A stretch of 64,000 bases of DNA from positions 39,842 through 103,841 of the forward strand of contig JAIVFJ010000218.1 in assembly GCA_025765615.1 (NCBI GenBank). Reading direction: 5' to 3'. The position numbers and the translations under genes are program-made. Positions within the stretch are counted from its first letter, which is position 1. Each line of letters begins with the position of its first letter. The notes beneath the pieces are model-generated. The model was not told where the DNA came from, did no database searches, and worked only from the letters and a program-made list of their open reading frames with translations. Below, in pieces: positions 52,015-61,548 of the stretch. The stretch comes from Zopfochytrium polystomum (Eukaryota; Chytridiomycota; Chytridiomycetes; Chytridiales; Chytridiaceae).

Positions 52015-53631
52015 TCAGCAACTCCACGCGTCCTTCATGGCCGAAAGCAGCTCGCCCTGGTAGTCTTGCGACAGCTCCCACGTAAACACGCCGCCCAACC
52101 CCATGTCCTTCGCCCACGCCGTCTTGATGCCGATCGATTCCGGGTCGTCGTACGTAATGTACACCGGGTACGGCGCCGCCGTGACGTTCCCCCCGGTCGC
52201 GTTGGTCGGCAGGAACGACGGGTTGTACAGCGTCGGCGTCGCCGCCCACTCCACGAACCCGCGCGTCCACCCGTTCCCCGCCGTCGTGGGGCCCGCCACT
52301 AGCGGCGCCCCGCGCTGCGTCCCGTTGTTCCCGCGCAGGCTAAAGTACATCCACACCCCCGTGTGCGCGCACTGCGTCGGGTCGCACCGGTCGCAGCTCG
52401 GCACATCGTCAAGGTAGTCCCCCGGCCGCACCGCGCACACCGTCGCGTTGTCGGCGTTCTGCCCGGCCTTGTCGCACGCCTGGAACAGCCCGTTCTGCGC
52501 GCCCGCAGAGGCCACCGACCACGAGTGGCCGTAGAACGCGACGCCGAGGACCAACTTTTCTTTCGGCACGCCGTCCGCCAGCATCTGGCCGATTCCGCTG
52601 GCGGTCGAGAAGTTGGGCAGGTTGCTCTTGGGCCGCTGCGGGTCGTTGGTGCCGGGCATGTTGAGCGCCGTGTGGATGTCGGAGTAAGGGTACGCCGACG
52701 ATGTCGTGTACATGTCGAACGCCATCACGCCGAGGTAAGACAGGTACGGAGCGTATTTGGTGAGGTAGTTGACGCCGTTCTTGATGTACCGCCCTGCGTT
52801 GACCGAGACTGCAAAGGAAATGAGCCGGTCCGGACCAAGCTCGGTTCGGAGCGCTTTGAAAAAGGTGATCATGTTTTCAAGGTCTTCGGCGCGCACCGAG
52901 TTGCAGGGTTCACCGCCACCTCTGTTGTGAAGGGGTCACTACGAAGCTGATTCTCCAAAATAGGAGCTGGTGGATGCTCGTTACTTACCCGGGATACTCA
53001 AAGTCAATGTCGACGCCATCGAACCCGTTGGCGTCGATGTAAGCGTGAATGTTTTTCACGAACGCAGCGGTCGCGGTCGAGTTCGCCGCCACGTCACTAA
53101 AGTACCTCGACAGCGACCAACCGCCGACCGAGATCGAAGTCAGCAGGTCCGGGTAGCTGTTGCGAACCTTGAGCGTCGTGGGAACCCACGTGGAATCCGA
53201 CCAGGAGTCCGAGCTGGCGATGGTGCCGTTCGCAAGTATGTTCACTGATATAAATAGGAAACCCCATGAAACAAAAAAAAAAAATTAGGGTCAGGCAGTA
53301 TGGTTTGGGGGTGAGGGTTAGGGGGGGGGGGGGGGGGGGGGGGGAAAGGAACTAAACGATTTTTGAACTCACGGAAAGCGTAGCTGACGATGGAGACCCC
53401 GTTCAGGTCGATCTTGTCGATGCTGTTCTGCGGGCGAGAGTACGGACCCCAGTTTGGCCAGTAGCCGATGATTCCCGGCTGCTTGAACGGCCTGTACGCG
53501 AAGGTGGTTGAGTTTTGGGTCGTCGTAGGCCCCGCTGGGGCGCTTGCTACAGCAAGCGGATCCAGCACGGCCGAGAGGGCCACGGCGGCGAGGATGATGC
53601 TTCGAGTTGTTATTGCTGTTGCTGCCATCAT
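52015..53631 (-). CDS. Secreted GH18 chitinase
   Basis: Three exons (53631-53373, 53244-52989, 52921-52015) join in phases 1 and 2 to 473 residues. The ATG at 53631 is followed by a signal peptide ending near AVASA. The (beta/alpha)8 barrel begins PGIIGYWPNWGPYSRPQNSI. Across the first junction it reads VSIVSYAF|LNILANG; then comes ISVGGWSLSRYFSD (the SxGG strand) and the catalytic GFDGVDIDFEYPGGG, whose final Glu is the proton donor. Later landmarks are LSYLGVMAFDMYT, KLVLGVAFYGHSW and GLGGVFTWELSQDYQ. Several sequons and paired cysteines (NATVCAVRPG, PSCDRCDPTQCAH) suit secretion. GH18 chitinases hydrolyse beta-1,4-linked GlcNAc, here probably for cell-wall remodelling or nutrition. No chitin-binding module is present. 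Intron 1 holds a run of more than 20 G. Confidence 0.93.
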
Positions 53632-53645
53632 TCACACAGGGTGGC

Positions 53646-53687
<42 letters not shown>

Positions 53688-54583
53688 TTTGTGTCCAGGC
53701 CTTCTGTTTTATACTTATACTCGCCGAACCCAAGCCGCGCGAGAGAGTTTGTGTGGCTGGGCGGCCACCACGCGCGTTGAAAATACTGCTTGTTGTTGTT
53801 GTTTCGTTCCTGCAAACAAAACAAACCCCAAAAATTTTCCGCTTTCCAAATGCGGGCGGTTGTTTTGCGGTTTGCTTGTTTGTTTGTTTGTTTGTTTCAA
53901 ACACACAACACACCACGAAAAAAGTACACTGGCCGCGCCCATTTACAGTTTTGTTTTTCAAAGAATTTCCGGTTTCCAATCCAGCGACTTGTTATTTAAA
54001 CACGGTTTCGCCTTTTTTGGGGGGCGGATCTCTGATTTGGTGAAATTTCCCGCCCGGGGAAAGGCGGAGATTCGTGGTATGCGATTGTTCACCCGCAGGG
54101 GGAGCTGAGTCCAATATTCCGAGCTGCGATGGTGCTTCTTTCTCCGTTATTGATCTGGTCTGTTACTAGCCTAACCCTAAAGAGCTACCTCTCCGTTATC
54201 AAATACTGAGATTATTGTGTTTTGGATCTCCTCACACCGTTCAGTCGCCCATTTTCATTACAGCAGCTCGCTCTGGGTTGGCCCTGGCTGTTCTTTCCAC
54301 TTGTGCACGTCTGTTGTTGGCTTCTGTCCCTGAACCCCTGTGCAATGATCACATTCACTCTCCCTCACGCTTCTGGCTGTGATTATGTCTGCCCCAGCGA
54401 TCAGGCAACATGTGCATGGAGGGATCGAAAACAGGATGGGAAATTGTGCAAGAACGAGAAACTAACAGCTATGGCGAAAAGGGTGAAAAGAGAAATTGGT
54501 CAGCGGTTAAAAAGTGGTCTTGTTGCGTTAAAGAAAAAAGTGTTGGTCAATGAAGAAAGTTACATGCACAAAAGAAAGAAGTA
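53632..54583. other. Chitinase upstream region and unassigned sequence
   Basis: About 950 bp. A (GT)n tract (~53648-53688) lies directly upstream of the chitinase ATG, and a TTTG repeat at ~53876-53897. An open frame at ~54340-54600 has Lys-rich content but no recognisable domain. Telomere-like CCTAACCCTAAA at ~54170-54181. Confidence 0.5.
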
Positions 54584-55310
54584 TCACGTGGGAGAAAAAT
54601 GCGACACTTCCGCCATCGACGCAACGCCTTCTCGCCAGCTGTCCGCCTCGCCTGCGCTCGAGATGAGCTGGTCCAAGAAGACTTCCCACTTGTTCCAGTC
54701 CGAGTCGCCAGCTCCCATGTTTCCGATCCCATGTTTCCAACGGCTGCAGCAGCATCTCGCTTGGCCCTTGCCGGTGGACCATTTCGGGCTGATTATTGCA
54801 CTGTCAGCAGTGGCGGTTGCCTGCCCGTAGTCCTCCTGGAAGCGTGCAGGCCGCAACGCCTCCCGCTCCAGTGACACCAGGGCTGGACTTCGGGACGACT
54901 GGTGGCGCAGCCGAGTCGAACAAGGATTGCGCGAGCTGGAGTATCCCGACAATGACAAACTCGATAGACACCTCCGGTGTCATCTTCCAGTTTTGCGCAG
55001 CCTCCTCGAGCAGCAGCGACGTCGACTCCGCTTCGTCAGCGTCTGCAACCTCCTCTTGGTACCCGTCCCCGTCCTCAAACACCGCCCTTCAAAATCCCTC
55101 AGCTTCGCAGCCAGCCGGCGCATTCGGGCCGGCGGCGTGCGAACGCTCCGCCATCGTAGCCGGCGACGCGGCTGCCGCCGCCTCCTGGCGCGGACACCGC
55201 AGAAGGCGAGGTTCGCGGCCTTTCGGCGGCTCGGCGGTGCTCGTGGTGTCGCGGAGGGCGTGGGCGGCGACGGGGCCGGGAAGTTTGCCGTCGTACCTGC
55301 GGTGAGCATT
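54584..55310 (-). pseudogene. Zinc-cluster regulator paralogue, C-terminal part, inverted
   Basis: Minus-strand fragments match the last exon of the intact regulator: VFEDGDGYQEEV, LLEEAAQNWKMTPEVSIEFV, IVGILQLAQSLF and, in a shifted frame, GDSDWNKWEVFLDQLISS with a stop after SHFSPT. A degraded piece upstream (KLRDFEG) corresponds to QLREFD. Frame changes separate the blocks. It lies head-to-head with the exon 4-6 relics on the + strand, so part of the duplicated gene was inverted. Confidence 0.85.
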
Positions 55311-55384
55311 CCATTACTTTTTGTTCTCTCTATTAAATCGTTTCGTTTCTTCTGCTTACGTTCGGTGGTTTTTATTCCCACGGC

Positions 55385-55599
55385 GGCTATATGTGCGCAC
55401 GGAGCGACGGACGGCTGGCTCTGCCGTGCGGGGTGTTTGAGTACTACTACAGGTACGCCGTCGGTCGAGGGGCTGCAGGCAGTCGTGGTGTTGGAGGACG
55501 CGTCGTACCTTTGAGTGTTTCGTTTATTTTCTTCTCTTTGCTTTCCAAACCCCTTTCTTTTGTTAAACCCGCTTCTTGCGAGGCGCCGCCGCCAGACTG
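55385..55599 (+). pseudogene. Zinc-cluster regulator paralogue, exon 4-5 relic
   Basis: AAICAHGATDGWLC, then GVFEYYYR in another frame, and TPSVEGLQAVVVLEDASYL ending in a stop, match exon 4 of the intact gene (AAICAMGATEATL, VFQHYYEFA, PSIENLQAVIILSEASF). An internal deletion separates the blocks. A short exon-5-like piece ends at 55599 before a GTGAGAC donor whose intron contains the 55671-57180 insertion. Confidence 0.75.
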
Positions 55600-55656
55600 G
55601 TGAGACCCTTTTCGCCTTTTTCAGCAGCTTCTCCCTCCTTTAACCTCTTTTCTGTT

Positions 55657-55670
55657 CCCCTAACCCTTAA
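55657..55670 (+). repeat. 14-bp direct repeat flanking the hairpin-rich insertion, left
   Basis: CCCCTAACCCTTAA, identical to 57181-57194. Probable target-site duplication at an intron branch site. Confidence 0.7.
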
Positions 55671-57180
55671 CTCCTCAAGAAATTTATTATCTACTACAAC
55701 TGTTTTGGTGATCGAATCCACCCTCACCGGCCCAATGATGAAGTGGAAACAACAGTTAGAGACCTGCATCTAGGCCCGAATACGCCGAGTGCGGGCGTGA
55801 GGGAAAAAAGGGCGAACCTTGAAAAAACCCACACTAACACCCAACGAAGAACAACCACCAACGGAAACTATGAGGCCCGGCCCCCCCCCCAAAAAAAGGG
55901 GGGGGGTGGGAATGCGTAAGGCCCCCCCGCTAGGAGGGGGGGCGAGTCGAAGAAAGAGAAGCATAAGTCGAAGGGTAATGCAAAATTCGAAGAAAAAAGC
56001 AGGGATCGAAGAAGAAGCAAAAAGATCGAAGAGAAAGCAAAGACCTAACGCCCTATCCGAAGCGAAGAGGGGGGCCAAATCGAACAGGCAAAAGCGTAAC
56101 TCGAAAAATGAGCACCGCACGAAGGAAAAGCAAAGGAACGAAGAGGATGCGAAAATCGATGAAAAAGCCAAAGCCAAAAACTAAAAGCAGAAGGAAAACC
56201 AACCGAAGGCGAGGAGTGGCGCCGCAAGGCGCCGCCTGCAACCGAAAAACCGAGGGGCGGAGCACCAGGAACCGCCCCATCCATCCGGAGTGGGTGACGC
56301 CAGAGGCGCCGACCTGACCGAAACGCGAAGGGTGACGCCCCGAGGCGCCTTCCCAACCGAGGGGGCGGCGCCCCGACCCGACGGGTGGCGCCCCGCGAGG
56401 CGCCGCCCAGAACCGAGGGGTGGCGCCCCGTGGCGCCGCCCTAATCCGAAGGGTTGCGCCCTGCGAGGCGCCCCAATTCCAAAGGATGGCGCCTCAAGGC
56501 GCCGCACAGCCGAAGGGCGGCGCCGCCAGGCGCCGCCCCAATCCGATGAGTGGCGCCGCCAGGCGCCGCCAAAATGCTAAATCGAAGAAGACCGTGACAA
56601 GGCAGGAAGGATCGGGAGGGGGGACTCAACCCCCTCTCGATCGTACCCGCGAAGTACGAGATCCGTGCGTAAAGCGGGGGGTAGCGGACTACCCCGCGCA
56701 GATCGAAGGGGAAGGGGAAGGGCGCCCAAGCGCCCGTGCGACGGGGGCAAGGGAGGAACGTCGCACTACACCCAAACCAGCAACACACGGCTTGCCCACC
56801 CTCTCACCTTCGCATCCCGGTACTCTATTTCCCGGGCCGAGCGGGGGGGAACGCGTCCCATGCGGGAGGTCTGGGGTGAGCTGCGGGGCGTCGGGCTCGC
56901 CGGCCCGACGGCGTCGCACCGAGGGGGGGATCGTGGGTCCGACGATCATAGAGCGTCCTGCTACTGCTAATTTCGCAGGCCAGCCAGGGGGATCGCATCC
57001 CACGCTTACGACTCGTCCTTCCCAGCGCTGCGATCGCTCGCAGCGCTGCGGATCCCGCTGCACGCCGGCAAGCGAGATCCACACCACCCGCCGCCGCCAT
57101 CGAAGGCGGCTGCGTCGGCGGCGGCGGCGGCCCTCGCGACGCCGCCAATCGCCACCCCCGAAAATTGCAAAGTTTTTCCT
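55671..57180 (-). mobile_element. Candidate SINE-like non-autonomous element, 1.5 kb
   Basis: Flanked by a perfect 14-bp repeat. Removing the segment and one repeat restores an intron of about 80 bp with a CTAAC branch site and ACAG acceptor in front of the exon-6 relic. Read on the minus strand the 3' end is AATAAATTTCTTGAGGAG, resembling the LINE end AATAAATCCCGTTGAAAAG. The body (about 56575-56215) is an array of GGCGCC hairpins, then a TCGAAG/purine-periodic tract (about 56200-55940). The 5' half (57180-56600) has several short stem-loops, some tRNA-like. There is no coding frame of note. A transferred mitochondrial fragment with hairpin elements is the main alternative. Confidence 0.5.
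56215..56575 (-). repeat. Tandem GGCGCC hairpin array
   Basis: Roughly nine to ten units of 30-45 bp. Each carries one or two GGCGCC/GGCGCC-type palindromes (for example GTGGCGCCCCGCGAGGCGCC) joined by short CCGAAGGG or CCAATCCGA linkers. Units vary in sequence but conserve the ability to fold, unlike a simple satellite. Confidence 0.85.
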
Positions 57181-57194
57181 CCCCTAACCCTTAA
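57181..57194 (+). repeat. 14-bp direct repeat flanking the hairpin-rich insertion, right
   Basis: Second copy of CCCCTAACCCTTAA, nine bases before the acceptor of the exon-6 relic. Confidence 0.7.
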
Positions 57195-57203
57195 AAACCA
57201 CAG

Positions 57204-57330
57204 GCGATCCTCCTCAAAACTCCAAATCGACCCAGATGACCTCCCGAGCCCCTTCGCATCTCATGAAAAGGAGACGCAGTGGCGCTGCTGGGTCGCGACG
57301 TACCTGAGCTTCCTCTCCAGATCCTCCAAC
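57204..57330 (+). pseudogene. Zinc-cluster regulator paralogue, exon 6 relic
   Basis: After an ACAG acceptor the sequence reads AILLK and, one frame over, QIDPDDLPSPFASHEKETQW then RCWVATYLSF. The intact exon 6 has VVLLK, VDPDDLPGPFTAIEKETRRR and CWFLTYLTE. The frameshift confirms decay. Confidence 0.85.
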
Positions 57331-57548
57331 AGCGAGTCGGCCGGCCGCCTCCGCTTAAGTCGTCGTCCCAACGTGCCTCTCCCGAAGACAGGCAAGGCAA
57401 GACAGGCAGCAGGGAGGAGGAAATGTACTGCCTGCTTAGTGGCACTGCGTGGCTGGCGTCGGCTTCGTGCGCGCGCCGCTGTCTTTTCAGTCTCTTTCTC
57501 GTCTTTCTTCCGTTTCGTTTTATGGTTTGAATTGCACTTTTACAGCTA

Positions 57549-58240
57549 TTGAGTGGGAATAGTCTATGGGAGCTTATGATATGGACAATGGTTCTCATTG
57601 GTGCAAAGCTGTTTCTACGGAGCGCAGAATTACTTGATCTTCAGTTTAGCTCGAACTCGACTACAACTGCATCAATTGGACGTGACTATATTCAGGACAA
57701 TTTTATAGAGGGTCTTTGCATCAAAGTGAAGGGAGAAAAGGACCATCAGCCTGTCCATCTCATCCTCTGGGCTGACCACGAAAATCCCTCTCTATGTCCT
57801 GTCGGCATCTATTCCTATACATCACATGTCAGGGCTCAAAAGCGGCCACTTTTTCCCTCGGCCGAATTCTGAGGCGTAGTGATCGCGGGTCGCACTGCTC
57901 CGAAAAGGATTGTTTAACGAAGCTCATTTCAGGATTACTTCAAAACCCTTTGTGCTGAAGTCATCAAGCGAGAAGGAAAATTTGGCAGCCACTCAATCCG
58001 AAAGACTGGCTATGTTCTTGCAATTTGGGGAGGCGGCAGTGAAGCGGAAATCATGCACTGCGCTCGCCATAAATCGTACATTGACGCAAAGAAATACAAG
58101 CAGGACGCAGCTTTTCCTCGAACTGTCCAAAAGAACGGAGAGGACACGCGATCGCTGGTTGCAACATGCATTCAAATCGAAATGATTACCAACGTGTCCC
58201 ACGAGCAAACGCACCGCCCTTTCGACCAGGATCTCTCTGC
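57549..58240 (+). pseudogene. Crypton-type tyrosine recombinase remnant
   Basis: A first frame (57549-57872) reads MIWTMVLIGAKLFLRSAELL, DLQFSS, LCIKVKGEKDHQPVHLILWA and DHENPSLCPVGIYSY, holding the first catalytic Arg in FLRSAELL. After a stop and frame change, ~57930-58230 reads GKFGSHSIRKTGYVLAIWGG, EIMHCARHKSYIDAKKYKQD, with the HxxR motif, a following His and the Tyr nucleophile. This R-HxxR-H-Y order and the LWADxENPxLCP motif are typical of Crypton (DIRS-independent) YR transposons of fungi. The internal stop after SAEF shows this copy is broken. No ends were identified. It lies just beyond the zinc-cluster relics. Confidence 0.8.
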
Positions 58241-61009
58241 CGCAGCCTATTATTTTTTTGTGAGCTTTGCTGCATCAGCCTGAACAACCCGCACCGGAGC
58301 ATTCTTTATGTCTCGAATCTGCATAAATTACAAGCAGCCTATTTCAGTTGGTGACAGATCACGCGGAGTTGCAAAACATTGCCCCAGAAACGCAAAGAGA
58401 CTGGCAGCACTACTACAACAAGCAATCATTCAAGCTAGAAGTGCTTTGTCACCAGCGCCATCTATCTTGACGTCGCAACCAGCGCAAGCACCAATCGCAA
58501 TAAGAGAAGCTGGCGATTATGACAGCAGTGGCACCTGCGTCAGTTGTGGAGGGATGAGTCTTGGTGCGACAGCTGTTGCAGCAGGCCAATGATGGATTCG
58601 CTCACTTCAAGCAATGCCCAACTAGATGGAACTACTCCCTCTCATCCTCGTCTTTCAGGCCGGACTGCTCAGGACTTCAGTCTTTGAGAATGCTGCCTTG
58701 GAAACAACACAGCCCAAGCATCTTGTCTTAGTGATACCTCCTTCAGTCATGATCCCGCCCTCAACTTCCCAATCTCTGTTGCGTCCCGCCCTTGTACCCA
58801 GATTCATTCCGACAAGGCAGCGGAAAACTTGGGGGTGGTTGCGATCTGCCTGGCAGATCTGACTGTTGAAGGCGAAGACAGGGGTTTGAGAAACTCGTGC
58901 TGATACAGAGCCTGTCATGATCAACTGCCAACAGGTCTTTCTGAACTGATTGACTCCGTGAACGAGGTGATACCCATTTTCAAGTGCCTCAAACATCACT
59001 TCCAGGACAATACAGCGGAGTTTGTTCAAAAGTGGGGATCCAAGGGTGAGGCGAATGGGAACTTCTCCCATTGAGTTGAAGTTGCTGTGTTGTTCAGGAG
59101 AAGGAGACGTGTGACAGAGAGAAGCGAGCGACGAGAAGCAGCGGAAAGCGGCAGCGTGTGGATTTTGAGAGGACATGATTCAATTTTTTTTGCTTTTTTG
59201 AATAAAAATCATTGGGAAATTCGATTTCGTTTGCTCCCCAAGATCCCACTCAGTCTATCTGCCGCTGGTTGGTTTCCTCTCGCATTACCACCTGCCTCTC
59301 GTTGATCCAACCTGATCCCACTCACTATCTCTCAATGTCCACCTGCTTTTGTTTGCCGTTGACCTTGATCTGACCCTCGTCAACTCTCCTACTCGATCGT
59401 GATGTCACCAGATTGCCTCTTGCGCTCAGACCAATCGCCCATCATAACTCAGTAGCTGGAGTATCTTGAAACTGAAACTACGGCTCCCACAGCTCCTCCT
59501 CCTATTCTTGTTCGCTCAGGAAACCCTGGACGTAATACCTCCCTTCTTTCTCCCTTCGACGCTTGACACTACCTTAACGTCCTTCAAACACCTCTCTTGG
59601 CCCAAACCCGCCTGCGCCTGGGAGAGACTCCCGAACAAGTCCAATTTCACGCAAATTTTTGCTTTTTTTGTTTCCGTGTTTTTTGGTGAGTTTCTGGTGA
59701 GGGATTGATTGGTTTGTGCTCTAGGGAGGGGGTCGGGTTCGGTCGTGATTGGTGCTTTGGTTCCTTAAAAAAAAAAAGTCTTGTTTTGTTATTGAGGCGC
59801 CCCCGCACCTCCGTGCCCTTTTTTTTTGAAATGAAATGAAATAAAAAAAAAAGTGGTCCTTTCTGTTCTGCCATCTGATGGCCAGTCATACCTGTTTGTG
59901 ATTCTTCTTTCTGTGGTGTACAGTTTCCTTAAGTTGGCTATGGCTCAAGGTTTTCCTCCCTGCCGGCCTTTGCTCCTGCCCACAGCTTTGGGGGAAGTGT
60001 TAGTTTTGGGTCTTTTGGTGTAAGCAGTGTGCAGGAGCTTTGACCTGATACTGCTCTTCAAGGATGACTTGTGTATAAACAAACACAAGACTGACAGAGG
60101 CCAAGATCAACCTCCCACCACCACCACCTCCAGTAGTGTACTACCTCCATCTCCACAGCAGCACAACCCATAGACAATCCAGCCCAACGAATTCTTTCAC
60201 CTCCCACCGCCCCGCCGCCGCCGCCGCGTCACTCCACCACGCCGGTCACCAAGGCAACGCCGCGTACCCCTCGCCAAGCTCGAACGCCGCGTTGAAGTCG
60301 TTGGGTAGTCCCGGCGCCGGCGGAGGAAACAGCCTGCCCCACTCGCCCTATTCGCCCACCGCAAAGTCCTTCACCGGCTCCGCTTCAATGTCGTTAACGT
60401 GTGTGTGTGTGTGTGTGTGTGTGTGCTAAACAAAGAGCAAAACGATAGTGGAAGATTGCAGCAATCTTCGAAAATTTGGTTGATTTTGTTCGTGACCTGA
60501 ACCATGTCAGGTGATACCAGGAAGTTAGGAATCGTCCCCCACTGCCAATCATCCGAAAAAGGATGCCCCCAACCAGCCAAAATGATGAGGCAATCTTCGT
60601 ACACAGGTGGTCTGGTACTGCGAGGAACCTCGTGGATGGATTGATCCAAAATTGTGGCGCCCTTTTCCACACGACAGCAATACCACTCTCAGTACATTAA
60701 ACGAAGGTAGGCAGCATTACTTTGATCGGAACGTTTATTAAATGCCAGCGACTTTGACTGGTCGCTCCCGCTTCCCTCGCCACAGACCTCCTCACCGCCC
60801 TGGTCCCGCACCCTGTCCACGACGATGGCACCCGCACCCCGCCCTCGCTATTACCATCGCCGAGACTTGTCCCCCTTCTTCCCCGCCGTCTCCACCACCC
60901 ACCCCAAAGCACTAATCGCGGCGACTTTCTCGCGAAAGTACTTCAGCCGCGGGAGTTGTCCGCATGCACGACGTGAAAGCCCATGGGAGAGATCCGCCTC
61001 CGCCTGCGC
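58241..61009. other. Repeat-rich region without a supported gene
   Basis: About 2.8 kb. The first ~600 bp continue the Crypton region with stops in all frames. An open frame at 58655-59176 (-) and short pieces at 60136-60420 (either strand) show no recognisable domain and have stops or lack start codons. Also present: T and A runs at ~59766-59855 and a (GT)n tract at ~60401-60425. Confidence 0.45.
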
Positions 61010-61350
61010 TTGGAGATTGCGCTGGTTTGATGGTGAAAATAATGCCGAGGGGGGCAGGCCATTAGTGATGTGAAATGCTCTCGGAGAGGGGGAAAGGGGT
61101 CAGTCTTGCAGTGAAATGAAAGAACCAGCGAGAGCGTCACTGGGACAGCGGCGCAGAGCGAGTCAGCAGTTAGACTTGTTATAAAATGGTACAGGAGAGA
61201 CAGGTCGACGAATCACCCTTCAGAGAAAGTACAGCAAATATTACACCATCCCGAATCGCTTGTGGTTGTCGACGACGGTGTGGTCGCAAAGAGTATGGCA
61301 TGGACGGAGAACTGAAAAGCACGCACAGTCATGAAGACCAGTGGATGCGC
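61010..61350. repeat. Dispersed repeat, copy 2
   Basis: Diverged partner of 22225-22470, same orientation. Shares TTGCGCTGGTTT, GAGGGGGGCAGGC, GTGATGTGAA and GTGAAATGAAAG in the same order. Confidence 0.55.
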
Positions 61351-61548
61351 GTCGTAAAAACTAAAAAAGGAAGCAAGTCAACAGGCTGTCTGTCCATAAG
61401 AGTGGCAGTCAACGGGTTGTCTGTCTATCTCCCTCTCGCAAACAATTGGCTGTGTGTCTCGCTGTCAATCCCTCTGTCTCTTTGTAGTCTGTGCTTTAAA
61501 AGGTGCTGAAGAGTACCTCTTCAAAACACTCCCTCCATCGAAGCAGCT

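Noticed and set aside
55683..55800. Possible coding exon reading KFIIYYNCFGDRIHPHRPND
   Set aside because: It follows an acceptor-like sequence, but lies just inside the inserted segment, has no upstream partner exon and soon enters homopolymers; kept as part of the insertion.
55770..56177. 135-codon hydrophobic minus-strand frame
   Set aside because: Produced by translating the TCGAAG/purine-periodic tract (Phe/Ser/Leu repeats); not a membrane protein.
56215..56575. CRISPR-like array
   Set aside because: Units are variable palindromes without constant repeats or uniform spacers, in a eukaryotic genome.
58655..59176. 173-codon minus-strand frame
   Set aside because: No recognisable domain, lies in decayed transposon territory, and the opposite strand has equally long coding-like stretches.
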